64,000 bases of DNA. Origin: Brachypodius melanocephalos (taxonomy: Eukaryota; Chordata; Aves; Passeriformes; Pycnonotidae). Each line of letters begins with the position of its first letter. Within the stretch, counting starts at the first letter, position 1. Made by a program: the position numbers and the translations under genes. The notes under the pieces are model-generated. The model worked only from the letters and a program-made list of their open reading frames with translations. It did not search any database and was not told the DNA's origin. Of this stretch, positions 51,914-63,195 are shown piece after piece. The DNA lies in contig VZSR01000476.1 in NCBI GenBank assembly GCA_013398615.1, forward strand, positions 666,678 to 730,677. The letters are read 5' to 3'.

Positions 51914-54359
51914 ATATTTTTCCCAAAGCCATGATACATATAAACTTGGAAAGCCTATGTTTATGTATCTCATTATTGCTAATTTAGAATTGCTATGATG
52001 ATTTTGTTTTGCCTATTTATAGAAGATAGAGGTCTATGTATTTTTAGAAAATCCATTTGCACAATGAAATAATGGCACCAAAACTATTTGAATAGTACAC
52101 AAATTTGCAACCAAATACAATTTTAAGGACATAATAGGTATTCTAGGTCAAGAAAATTATAGGTTTTTGGGTGTTATGACAGTTTATAATGAGTGAGCCA
52201 TGCTCTGCAACATAGAATTTAAGGGTTCCAGCCAACACAGTCTCAGTACAAAAGATAGAAAATTGTACCAAGAGAGGAGTCTGGCCTTGAAGTATGTGCT
52301 GCAGTTCCTGTGGATGTCAGTGTTGAAAGTACAGAAGCAAATTGTTGTCTTCTGAATTGGTGTTAGTAAGGGGAAATACTTCCACACTGCTGACATAATT
52401 GCATCCTTGTCGGTGTTTAATTCTCTGTTCATTTCCATATTTCAATGGAAAAAGGAATCATTAATTTTAGAGTGCTTTTCATTACCAAAAAATAGATGTA
52501 CTTGTTTATGTCTTTATTTAAATTATGCAGTACATAAGGATGTTTGATTAAGAGCAATTGATTTTTACCTAAAGAGGAAGTCCCTAGGTGCTGGGCATAA
52601 ATCTAATCTCACTCTTTGAAGTGTTGTATCTACCTTGGATCTGAAGCCTTGCATCACAATATCCTTGGAAACCTGAATGCAACATATTGACTTTCAAAGC
52701 ACTTATTCCCAGCTTGCAGGATCTTCAGGAGCTTGTGTTTGGTGTGACTGATGAGAAGCCTTCAGATCTGAATTTTAACAGTGAAATTAGAACAGGAATC
52801 TTTTGGGTGTGTAAACAAATACATTTCCAAACAATCAAAATTGATAACAGACTTTTGTCTTTTCAGTTTAGTATTTTGTTACAACTGAGTGGGACTTTTC
52901 TGCTTTAGTTACTGAAGCTGGACAGGCCAAGGCAGCATTCCTTGAAGAACAACAAACCTTGGATTGTTGGAATTGGTTGGAGATTTTGCTTCCTGCTGAA
53001 TTATTCATGCCTGGTTTTTCTCCCCCTGTTCAGCATGAAAATTCATCAAGTCTCAGTGGCTTGCAAATAAGTCAAATGTATATGACCAGCTTTTTCTCCA
53101 ATAATACAGGTTTTTAAAATAACAAATTCAGGTACAATCTCCATGCATTGGAAAACTTAAAGCTGTGGATTTTTGTAGTTTACAATCCCTTAAACAGGAA
53201 AAAAAAATCCCTTCCAACTGTGTACATAGGCTTCCTAGAAAATCAGGAACAAATATGTAAAAACAGTAAAAAGTAAATTACTTAAATGACTTTAGTTGCT
53301 CCAAGTTTGAATTTTTCCTCATACAGCTGACAAACCCACCCCATGGAATAAACTGTACTTGCAGATGTTGGAAATAATCTTTTTCCTATAAGGGGTCAGC
53401 CTGCTTAATTGTTCTCTTTACTGCTAAATATCTTTCAATATATATGTTTTTAATGGCTAAAACATTACTGAGTTTCAAAAAAGTTTTGTCTATCTTAAAT
53501 TAGTGTTTGCTTTCTGATAATGCCTTGTGAATTTACTCAACTTCAGGTGAGTGAAATAGTTTGGAATGATACACTCAGGGTTAGGATCCCCACTACATTC
53601 AGTATTAGGATATGAATAAATGACCACCTAAGTCAAAGGAAGTCCTTCTGTAGAACACAGTGTGCTTTAGCCCACATCCCAAATTAATTTTTTGTGTGCT
53701 GTTTTTCCCTAATTTTTACATGCACCAGTGTAACTTGATGTCTCAGTTACAGGTTGAGTTTTTTTACTGGTTTGTTATTTTACTTTCTCACATACATTGC
53801 CACTAAGATGAATTTCCTTGCATCTGTAGCATTTTTATTTCTGATTGCCTTTTAAGTGGTCCCAGGAATATAAGATATTCATAAGAAAATGCATGACTTT
53901 TATAGGGAATAAAAATTTGACTGTTAAGTTTATGTGAATGTATCATTACATAAAAAAATTAAAGTTTTCTTTTTTTTTTAGTAACTGATAATAAAGCTCT
54001 CTGATGAGCTGTTAAAGTACTGGTGTGGAAAACTACTTCTTAGTCACCACTGTATAGTATTTTTTAGAGAGCTGTTCAGTGAAAGAGTATTTTCTATACT
54101 TTATCTGCTCATTTTGAATGTTGACTTTTTTTCAGTAACCTAGGACCTATATGCTTAAAAATTAAACATTTCTCTATAAATGTTTTAGAATGTGATCTCA
54201 CATGTTCTAGACTAAAATGCTTATTTTATTTTATTTTATTTTACAGTTTCTTTTTATTATCAAGATAGACCCATGGCTCAAAAGAGGAAGCTGTGCCAGT
54301 TGACTGTTCTATTTTATGTCAACAGCCTTTCTCCTTATTAGCTTTTTAAAATTCCTTGT
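51914..54359. other. Unique AT-rich DNA, no gene seen
   Basis: About 2.4 kb with no recognised transposon or exon. A TTTTA pentanucleotide tract lies at 54221-54243. Confidence 0.5.
54221..54243. repeat. TTTTA pentanucleotide repeat, about 4 units
   Basis: Short perfect (TTTTA)n tract just before the GC-rich patch. Confidence 0.75.
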
Positions 54360-54941
54360 TTATTTGCAGCAGGACTGAGCTCCTGCAGTAAAAGCTGCAG
54401 CTGTTTCTGCTTTTTTCCTTTCTCCTTTTTGCCTTCTGCTAACTACATCCCAAATACAGCCAGCAATGGTCTGTCTACCCAGGGAACCAGCATCAAGTCT
54501 CTTTTGTTTTGGTGTGTTCCACCTGTGCTGCCCCAAGAGCAGCAGCTTTTGTGGCATTTGTGGCACGTCAGCAGCAGTGGTGAGGGAGACTGTGGGCCAT
54601 GAGCTGTCATTAATTCCTTTGACCAGAAGATCTCTGGGGTGGCTCCAGCCCCCAGTGCCAGCAGCACCAGCTGGCCCAGCATCCCTGTGGAGGGGTGTCT
54701 GCCCTTTTTCCAGCTCTTTTATGGAGCTGCTGTTGGGCCAAGAGCTCCTGAGGAGTCCCAGGCTGTCCTGCTGGGTTGACTGGAATGAGAGAGCTGGTGG
54801 CTCTCACTGGGTGTTTGGTGGCACAGAACCTTGCAGAGGTTCATGGCTGTGGCCGCACGCTCCAAGGTGTGATTTGTCACCGGGAACACACCAGCCCCTG
54901 GTGTCTGGTGGTAGATGTGCTGCTGTTCATCAAGTTCTGGT
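54360..54941. other. GC-rich patch with a long open frame, not accepted as a gene
   Basis: Clearly richer in G and C than its surroundings, with many CAGCAG, CTGCTG and CCAGC words. A 178-codon frame (54466-55002, plus strand) is open, and overlapping frames on the minus strand are also open. This indicates that high GC suppresses stops rather than a coding gene. The plus frame runs into antisense CR1 sequence. No domain, signal peptide or repeat family is recognised. It could be an unclassified repeat or a GC-biased gene-conversion patch. Confidence 0.5.
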
Positions 54942-55150
54942 TAGAATCCAGGAATTATTATGGTTGGGAAAACACTCCAAGATCACCAAGCCCAACCTTT
55001 GACTGAGCACCAACATATCAACCAAATGACAGCACCAACTGCTACACTGAGTCATTTCTCCAGGACTTCAAGGGATAATGACTCCACCACCTCCCTGGGC
55101 AGCCCATTACAAATTTTGACTTGCTCGACTGCAGGTAAATTCCTGATATA
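54942..55150 (-). mobile_element. CR1 LINE 3' end, antisense
   Basis: Read on the plus strand, the element shows its reversed 3' end: AGAATCC, TTATTATGGTTGGGAAAACA, CCAAGATCACCAAGCCCAACC, then GACTCCACCACCTCCCTGGGCAGCCCATT and a trailing AAATTCCTGATA. These are the reverse-complement CR1 tail and the end of ORF2. It is truncated at the 5' end of the element (right side), as is usual for CR1. Its 3' terminal short repeats are mostly lost. Confidence 0.9.
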
Positions 55151-55566
55151 AACAAGAAAACAAGAAACAGACCTGAATTCACAGCTCAGGAGAGGCCACC
55201 CAGTGGTTGCTGTTCTTTGTAGTGTTACCTGTTCTATAGTGGTAACAAAAAGGAACTTCTAAAGCCTGGCTTCCCTTTGACGACCTAAGAATGAATTATT
55301 AAAACAACGCTTTGTGAACCATATATTCTGTCTCACATGTATATTGTCTCGAGATGATCAGCCTTTTTGTATTGTGACATGAGAAGGAGAAGCTGCTTTG
55401 ATTTCAGGGAAAATGCAAATTACCAAAAAAAAAAAAAAAAAGGGAAGAAAAGAACAAGCTGGCACTCTCTTTGTTGTATAGACAGGAGTTCCAAGAGACA
55501 AATTGAGCTGTTTTCTACTGATGCAACCTTGATGTGGCCAATAAATGGCTTTGCTATCACACCCTC
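55151..55566. other. Spacer between CR1 and LTR, no gene seen
   Basis: About 400 bases of unrecognised sequence with an A-run of about 18 bases near 55424-55441. Confidence 0.5.
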
Positions 55567-55823
55567 TGCTTGTGGTTTAACCCCAATCAACAACAAAGCA
55601 CCACCCAGCCACAATCTCAGCATTGGTTTGGGGGAAAAAAATCGAGAGGATAAAAGTGTAGAAAGCCCTAGGCTGTTAGAGACAGTTTAATAGGGAAAGC
55701 AAAGGCTATGCAAAAGCAAAGCAAAAGAAAAAATTCATTCACCACTTCCCATGGGCAGACGGTACAGATATTCACCTTTGTATGCTGAGCATGATGCCAC
55801 ATGCTATGGAATATCCCTTTGCT
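55567..55823 (-). mobile_element. Truncated and internally deleted solo LTR, antisense
   Basis: Third copy of the LTR family at 9938 and 51361, in reverse orientation. On the minus strand it starts near CAAAGGGATATTCC, reaches CATCATGCTCAGCATACAAAG (TATA position, plus coordinates 55776-55784), then jumps to CTGCCCATGGGAAGTGGTG. It therefore lacks about 80-100 bases of the leader region seen in the other copies. It continues through CTATTAAACTGTCT (polyadenylation signal ATTAAA, plus 55686-55691) to GGGGTTAAACCACAAGCA. Its recognisable 5' edge falls at almost the same family position as that of the 9938 copy. No viral genes adjoin it. Confidence 0.82.
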
Positions 55824-55873
55824 CAGTTTACTTAATAAAATGTATTTCATCTGCTGAAATGTCTGATTGTAGA
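55824..55873. repeat. About 50-bp dispersed repeat, copy A
   Basis: AGTTTACTTAATAAAATGTATTTCATCTGCTGAAATGTCTGATTGTAG-like sequence, closely related to 56599-56648. It begins just where the antisense LTR at 55567-55823 stops being recognisable, so it may be a diverged distal U3 piece. Confidence 0.55.
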
Positions 55874-56598
55874 GCATACCTGAAACTGAGAAAACACTGC
55901 ATTCTCGGTTTATGGAGAAATCAGGTGAAAACAAGCTCCTGTTGACTTCAAAAATATTACTTATGATTCCCCACTGTGACAAATCTGGGCTAAAAAATTC
56001 TTGCCTTGGTTGTTCTGAAGCCCAGTGACCTACTCCAAACTGAAAATTTAAATTTTAACAGACAGATATTAAACAAAAACAGATATGATACCTTTTGTAC
56101 ATTAAAATGAAGAAAATGCTTTGCATACTCTTTGTTTGATTACTCATTTTGGTAGTGTTAGTATTGTTACATTTTCAGGACTCTTCTAATGAAAAACACT
56201 GAGTATTCACTTTAAGTAAAAACTGGGGGTTTTTTTAATATAAAACTGCATTTATGACATGTAGCAATGATGATATATTTTTTCTTTATTCCAAGCTTCA
56301 GAATTTGCCAATACCTGTGAGGCATTTGTTATCTCATAATAATATATCTCTTATCTGTCTTATTGTTTAATTGCACCATTGCCCAGCTGTATAACTTTGA
56401 TCAATCTAAACTGATTGTGAAATTTCCCATATCCCTTATGGAGAGGGCTCCATTATATTCCTCTTTAAATTGAGAGATCTGTAGATGGTGTGTTCATTAT
56501 TCAGTCTTTACCAGAAGATTGGTACCTAGAAACCAATCATATGAACATGTGATGGTTAATAAATTGGTAAAAATACGAATTAGATTCATAACATTTGG

Positions 56599-56648
56599 TC
56601 AATTTACATGAAAAAATGTACTTCATCTATTGAAATGTCCAATTATAG
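56599..56648. repeat. About 50-bp dispersed repeat, copy B
   Basis: Matches copy A at roughly four of five positions over about 50 bases in the same orientation. On the minus strand it continues into TTGACCAAATG, which resembles the family's CTGACCAAAGGG at the point where the LTR promoter region begins. This suggests a fragment of the same LTR. Confidence 0.5.
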
Positions 56649-57772
56649 TTGGTAGAAATACAGTATTGTATGTGCATGTTCTGTAAGAAACTGGCACTTA
56701 AATATAGATATAAATCCATGCATAGAGAAGCACCTGTAAGAGTTTATGTACTATTTTCTTTCAAAGAGCTTTTTTTTTAAAAAAGGATAATTTCTTTGCA
56801 GATGTTCTTAGGTATGTATGTGTTTTTAATACGAGGAGCACAATATATTAATTTAGTGTTTTTTAAGAAAAAATAGGGTATGGGTAATATTGGATTGTAA
56901 ACACAGGGCTTTTTTACTTTTACTTTTACTTTCCAGGGACTGTTTTGGCACTATTACATCTTCTCTTCAGCCCTTAGGAGAGCTTTTACCTTTAATTTTG
57001 GTGTCTCCTGCTGTGGCTGTGCTATTACTTAGCTATGACAAGAGTTTCAAAATTACGAACATGTGGGGCTGGGGTTGCTGCATTTTGCTTTGCCCTTTCA
57101 AAGGGGCTTGTTGATGTTAATATACAGCACCCCTGCTGTGCTATTTTTTCTTATTCTGACTTTCTTTTTTTGTTGCATTTTGCATGTGGAGCCTGAGTGA
57201 TTAATATTTCATCTGTTCTTTAGTGCAGAATGTCACCAGGATGTGTTGAATTTGGCTTTTCTGGAGCTCTGTTGCCACTGAATTGTGACTAATAGGTGGA
57301 ACTGGACCTCTAATGGCTTCATGGGATCACCATCAAATAGAAACAAACAACTGTTTGCTGCACCAGTAATCTGTAAGTAGTTCATTAAATATTTTCCTCT
57401 GCATTTTAAATGCTACCTTCTCTACAGTTTGTCATCAATTATTCTGATAATGTACACCCCTGACTTAATTCAACGTTTAATGTCAAATTCAATGTACAGT
57501 AGCACAGTTCCATTAGTAAAGTGTTCTGCTGCAAAGAAATGGGTTACAAAATTTTATGGAAAATCCATGTTTATTTGTATATTTTGAGTAGAGATGACAT
57601 AAGGAAATGTATTTCAAAAATTTGAAATTTTAAAACTCCTAAATAAAAAATGCCTATGTGTACACATATGTGTAAACATAAATACCAGATACTGGCAACA
57701 CAACCACTTCATATAGAAAATATATTTGTTTTCATAAGTTGAATTAGATGTAATTTTTCATGTTTAACTTGA

Positions 57773-57857
57773 AATCATCCTGTGTTTGTATTAAAAAACA
57801 TCAGGAAGAAGCAACATATTTTTCCCCAATGTTTTTTATTGCAAACACAGGATGATT
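57773..57857. repeat. 85-bp hairpin, 29-bp near-perfect stem (pre-miRNA or MITE candidate)
   Basis: The arm 57773-57801 is the reverse complement of 57829-57857 at 27 of 29 positions. As plus-strand RNA one of the two differences is a G:U wobble, leaving a single U:U mismatch, and the loop is 27 bases. Each arm contains ATCATCCTGTGTTTG, which is not low-complexity, so chance is unlikely. Size and shape fit a microRNA precursor. They also fit a small palindromic DNA-transposon relic (MITE), the origin of some vertebrate microRNAs. No TA target duplication is seen directly at the ends. The strand of any transcript is unknown. Confidence 0.7.
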
Positions 57858-58966
57858 ATATGATGGAGCAATTGCAATTTCGTTTGTTTCTAAAATGATT
57901 GTGTGTTTTGCAGCTGTTGGTGTGTCATTCTTGACATCAGTTTTTCACATGCTCATCAGATTGCAGACTTGGGGTAGCCTTGCAAAATAGTGACAATGGT
58001 GATGGTGGGTGGCAAGGCAGGGGGAGACCAGAATGCCAGGATTACACGAGAGAAAAACAGGACTTGAAAGTGGGGGGATATAATCAGCTTAGCTAAATCT
58101 GCAAGGAACTCAGGCTGGAAGGCTCTTTGGTTATATTTCTACCAGATAACCTGTTTGAGCTGGAGTGTAAGTGGATAATCCACATAAGTGCTCTTATCAG
58201 AATGCTTTGACTCTATGGAGTGATCTCAGTAGGATACAGTTCTTCTACCAAAACCTCAGTGATCTCATTAACAACTCAAAAAAACCCCAGTTAACACTGG
58301 CTTTTTAAGTTACATGTAAAAATAATTAATTTTCTGACTTGTCACTGTTTTGGTTATTTTTTGAATAAATTTGTAGATCTTTCTGCTTGTTATTTTCAAA
58401 ACCTAAAAAGGGAGTGTTTAACAGCAGATTTGTGCCCAGGCTTAGCTGGGGAAGACACACTGATAAACAAATCAAACTGTTCTCATATAAAATATTGAGC
58501 ACAAATATATGGAAGGGATGTTTAGAAAAAATTTAGAAAAATCAAGAACATTGAAAAGTGAAGAGCAAAAGATATTATGAATCTCATCTCTGAACTTTAA
58601 CTTGGCACTACTGCAAGGATAAGGATTCACTACAGTTTCTGCTCTGATCTATCAAGCAGAATGGAGATGATTCTTTTGATTATCATTTCACTGAAGCCAT
58701 TTCTAGTGTAGACAAATTTTCCTCCAAAATTCTCATAGGAAAATGTGTTGTGGGAAATGAAGATCAGGTTGTGTCACCATCCTATTGGATTTGAGCAAGC
58801 AGAGCCCCATCCCTGATGATTTTGGGTGATTGTTGCATGGTTGCCTGGTGGTGAGGTCTCTTCTGCTTCTCACTGCATCTATCTTTGACTATGTGTTGTG
58901 CTACTGGAGGGGAATCCTGGCATTCTGTTGACATCTGAATAATTTTGTCTACAATGTTTCTTAGGG

Positions 58967-59032
58967 TTTTTTTTTTGTTTTTTTTTGTTTTTTTTTTGGT
59001 TTTTTTTTTGTTTGTTTGGTTGGTTTTTTTTG

Positions 59033-59070
<38 letters not shown>

Positions 59071-59084
59071 GTTTTTTTTTTTTT
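58967..59084. repeat. G-punctuated poly-T tract
   Basis: Nearly 120 bases of T broken only by single or paired G, including an uninterrupted run of about 35 T (59035-59069). Low complexity. The phenylalanine-rich plus frame and lysine-rich minus frame through it are artefacts. Read lengths and base calls are unreliable here, so the exact size may be wrong. Confidence 0.85.
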
Positions 59085-60813
59085 AATCTGTCAAAGAAAA
59101 TCAGGAAATTACCTGATGGTTTTAGCTTGCAAATGCAGTAATTCCAAAGTCTTTCACTCTTGTTGGGTGTGGTGCAAATTTTGAAAATGTGACCATTAAA
59201 AAAAAGAAAGCAGAAAACCAGGGAAGTGACATGAGAACTGCTATGATGCTTAAGCAGAGGGGAGCAATTTGTAATTTTTAAATGTTTGAGAGCTGTGCTG
59301 TGCATTGTAACTTGGTGTCTTTGCTTCCATATTAACAGGGGTACCTCTGCAGCCACAAAGCTGAAAAGAGGAGTACAGGAAAGAGTGCAAAGCTCAAACC
59401 AAAGGTGCTCCAGCTGTCAGGATGTTGGGTGTTCAGCAGTGTGGAAGTCTGTCTGTCCCTCAGGGGTCATCCCACCTTGCAGCTGCAAGGGCATCAGCCT
59501 CAGTGTCTGAGGCATTGCTGAATTAAGGGGCTACAGAGCCATGATGATGAAAAGTGTTTCATTGTTTAAAAAAAACAAAGAAAGAAAAGCTCCAAACAAG
59601 AAATCCCCAGAATGTCCACGCAGGAATGGACAAATCCTCTTGGCTAGGAGGTGCTTCCATGAGGTGTGAGATTAAGGTTTAACTCATCTCTCTGAATCAC
59701 ATCCAGAGCAGCAGTTGTTTGGAGAGCAGATAGTTTCTTCCCTTCTTGTTCAACAGTCTTGGCTTACTTCAATGATGAAGAAGAATATACAAATTCTTAT
59801 TTTTTTCTTTTTGTGGGATGCAGAAAAATAGGGGAAAAAAAGGAGAAAATGTAGGCATGGATGCAAGGCAACCCCTTCTTGTAACTGCTTTGCCTTTTGG
59901 GGAGGTAAATCTGTATGAAGCTGAGGAAACATAGCCAGCCTGTAACCCCTTCCCTTGGTGAGGCTTGCTGTGAATAGGCAGATCACACATTTCCCTGGAG
60001 ATCCTCACCTGATAACTGCCCTCTAACATGGATTTGAGCGTGCCAGGGGACTGCCTGTGGCTCTTGCCTTGATTGTTTTGTGCAGAGGAATGCAGTGCTG
60101 CTAAAACTGGCTTTGGGGCTGATGGCCACAGACACAGCCATGGCAGTGGTGAGATTCATTTTCCCATTTCAACTGGAAATGTTTTACCCTTTTCCTGGCT
60201 CAGCCACAGCCATAAAATTCCATTTCCATTCAGCATTTGGCCTGCTGCAAGCAGCAGTTAAGGTTAAAGGAGATTTTAGTTTGGGGAGCTACGTGCAGCC
60301 ACTGTATTGAAACAACTTCTGCATTTCATTAGAGCAAGGCAAATCTAATCTCATGTGATGTGCTCTGCCATCACTCTGCTGTGCTACAACTGAAGATGAA
60401 GCTTCAGATCTGTCCTGCTCATGAGCTGAGCTTAATCTGAGTGTTCACTATAAATGTGTGTAAAACTCCATATCTCATTACTGGTCTCCTGGGCTTTCTC
60501 TAAACAAATACAGTTGGATTAAAATGCAAGTTCATTAGGTTAAAGTGCTTAATTATCTTAAAACTCTTAGTGTTAGAGTCAGATGTCAAGATTTGATTAG
60601 CACTGCAGGGAGGCTCTGTAAGAAGCAAAATGGAAATAGCCATTATCCTACTATAGTCAAAAATGCTATAAATATGTAAATAAGGACACAAATATAGGTC
60701 TAGCTACATATGCAATATTTCTTAACTCTCAAATGAAATAATTAGCATAAGTTATTTTGATACATCCCTATCTCTGATGCTTAATTATATCAGTGCTACA
60801 TTATTTAATATTC

Positions 60814-60830
60814 TATGACAAGTTGTCATA
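60814..60830. repeat. 17-bp palindrome
   Basis: TATGACAA, a central G, then TTGTCATA, within a complex AT-rich stretch (about 60500-60900) that might be constrained. Confidence 0.5.
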
Positions 60831-62087
60831 ATCACATTCCTTTCGGTCTTGTTTATTGCCTTCTTTACTTATTAAAGTGCCCTTTCATTGTGTGTAGAGG
60901 AAAAATTAATATCATTTATTACTGACCCCTAGTGTACCAAGATTTAGAGTTTTGAGACTCTCCCACAAGGTGTGTTATAAGGATGGATTTTAGCTTGGGA
61001 AGAGGACTCTAAAATGATTAATGAGCCACCATCCAGGGAAGAAAGGAAAATAGTGTGTCCTACCATAAGAAAACACAATTATGTTAAAGCAGTCAAGGGA
61101 TCTATATTTTCACCCTCCTTGTTTCAACTTTCTTTGTTACTCAAAAAGAGTTGGTGTATAGGAAAGAGAGCAGAAGCTGCTTTCCATGTGAGAAAGATCT
61201 GTAATCACTGTCCTGTAAATGTTTATTTACCAGGTGAGTATGGGAGGAAATGGGGTTTGATGGTTTTCAGTGCTCTAATTGCAATTCTGTCCCTCCAGTG
61301 AGAAAAAAGTGTGGGGCAAACTACCAAAATCCACATTCAGGTTTTTTATTCTCTCAATGTTCTTGGAAAAGAAAAAAGAACCCAGCTATTTAACAGCAGC
61401 AAACAGGAAATGAAATTGAAAATGATCATTAGATTATTCTTGAGCTTGCATCTCCATGAATTTGTTTAACCTGGCTATTCTTAGCTTCAAGGGGCAGTTG
61501 TGTAAGCCACTAGCTATAATACTTATTTTTAGGGCTTTTTTTTTTTTCTGTTTTGTTTTGAGCATTGTTCGTGATTATGTTTTGTTTGTTTTATGGTTTT
61601 GTTTGTTTTGTGTTTTCCTCATACAGGGATTTTATTCTCACAGTGTGTTTATTTTCTCCTCAGAGCTTTCAATTCCTTTTTTTTTAATCCAAGACAAAAC
61701 CTGCCACGTAGCACTGCACTGGTTTCCTGAGAACAGGTGAAATTCCAGGTGTGTGAGTGGTTGTGGTTCACAAGGATTTGGGCAATGCTAACCAAGCACG
61801 CCTTTGCTAGATGTGGCAGTGCCTGTTGCAGGCTTTAGTTTGTGCCAGGCAGTGCTGCATAAGAATTTGATGCATTTTCGAGTTGAAACATCTCAGCTCT
61901 TCTGCTTGGATGCCCAGCATTACACAATATTCATGATGGGTCTGCTCCACTGAGGCTGAGGCATTTAATCTGCAGCTTGCTGCAGGATTTGGAGACCTGT
62001 TAACAGGGTGAGGTTCAGGCAGAGAGCAGCTTTCCAGTCTATTCCAGTCCCAAACGTGACAGCTTTGCTGTAGGAATATTTCATTTG

Positions 62088-62108
62088 TCTCTCTCTCTCT
62101 CTCTCTCT
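62088..62108. repeat. TC microsatellite, about 10 units
   Basis: Uninterrupted (TC)n followed by a T-run. Confidence 0.85.
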
Positions 62109-62959
62109 TTTTTGTGAGATGGTAATGAGATTTTTTACACGGCATCAAAATGGTTCTGTGGATAGCTAAGGCAGGATCCTGCCCCAGGGAAGCAAGTAGC
62201 AGTGCTGTTGGAGAGAATTACAGTCAAATGCAAGTATTTGGGCAGGTGGTCTCCAGAGGCAAAAAAAGCAAAGGGCAGAGATGGACTTGATCAAACCACC
62301 TGCATCCACACATGAGTTCCTCCAAAAAGGGAGAAGAGTCATCCATTGAACAATGGTTGTAGCACAGGGTGTTTAATTCTTTGGATTGTGATGGCTCTGT
62401 ATAGAAATATATTGAAAGTTAAAAATCCTCCTGGCACGTTTCCTTTTTTTCCAACACTACAATATTAATATTTCTGTGACAAGAAAAAAAAATGATAACA
62501 AAACATTTTCTCTCAAAACCTGTGTCTGGAAGAAATAAACATCTAACTGAAGGCAGAGATTGCAAGTTAAATAGTATCATCAACACCTCTTAGTCAGTGC
62601 TTCCCAAAAGCATGTCTGAATTATTTTGAAAGGTAACCTTGAAGATGTGAAATGACATCCTGTGTTGCTCTTGTCTTATTTATCCTCAACAGTTTTCAAC
62701 GCTCGTAACTTTGGGCTTCAGTTTCTGCTTTGAGAGCCTGTATCCTCAAGTTCTGTCTTGCACTGCTGACTGCCTGAATTTTCTCACTAATCCTAGAGTG
62801 TGTTGATACCCTCACTCTGCTGCAAAATGTATTAACCCTTGGCGTCCCGTGGATATTTATAATTTCGCTCTCCACTGCTCACGAGAGGAAAGGGAACACC
62901 AGAAATGTGCAAGCAGTGAGAGGGTTAACTGGCTCCAGGACAGATGTTCACGTTGCTCT

Positions 62960-63195
62960 AATTTTGACAAAAGTACATTGGCTTCCCGTGAAGCAAAGGA
63001 TTGATTTTTAAACATAGTATTTGCAGACCAAGCACTATGTGGCTCAAGTCCAGATCTCTTGAAAGACTTATTAACAGCCCCTCACATTCTCTTTGTTCTT
63101 TGGAAAGTCATCAACTGCTTCAGACACCTACTGCAGCTTCCTGGGGTTCTTATACCAGCATTCTATTAATGGTTGCTTCTTTTATCTGTTGAACG
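62960..63195 (+). pseudogene. Ancient LINE reverse-transcriptase C-terminal remnant
   Basis: The plus strand at 62976-63008 reads HWLPVKQRIDF, the hallmark C-terminal motif of reverse transcriptases in L2, Rex1, Jockey and related non-LTR retrotransposons. One extra T near 63005-63009 causes a frameshift and stop. The next frame continues with FKHS and, about 20 residues on, SPSHSLCSLESHQLL, which fits the PSxSLRS...LL segment that follows HWLP in these proteins. Part of the segment between the motifs is missing. This is a different, older family than CR1 as it appears in the rest of the window. The open frame ends at 63192. It is non-functional as an enzyme; its survival in readable form could mean constraint for another role. 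Confidence 0.72.

Larger units (their letters stand above)
55824..62959. other. Unique AT-rich DNA with hairpin and poly-T tract, no gene seen
   Basis: About 7 kb without a supportable exon. It holds a pair of about 50-bp related segments (55824 and 56600), a long hairpin (57773-57857), G-punctuated poly-T (58967-59084), a palindrome (60814-60830) and a TC microsatellite (62088-62108). A GTGAGT donor-like word at 61232 follows an open stretch but has no convincing acceptor. Confidence 0.5.

Noticed and set aside
9938..55823. A full provirus between the LTR copies
   Set aside because: The copies are far apart, one is in opposite orientation, and no gag, pol or env sequence is seen; these are independent solo remnants.
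58945..59356. Phenylalanine-rich and lysine-rich open frames on opposite strands
   Set aside because: Direct products of the poly-T tract.
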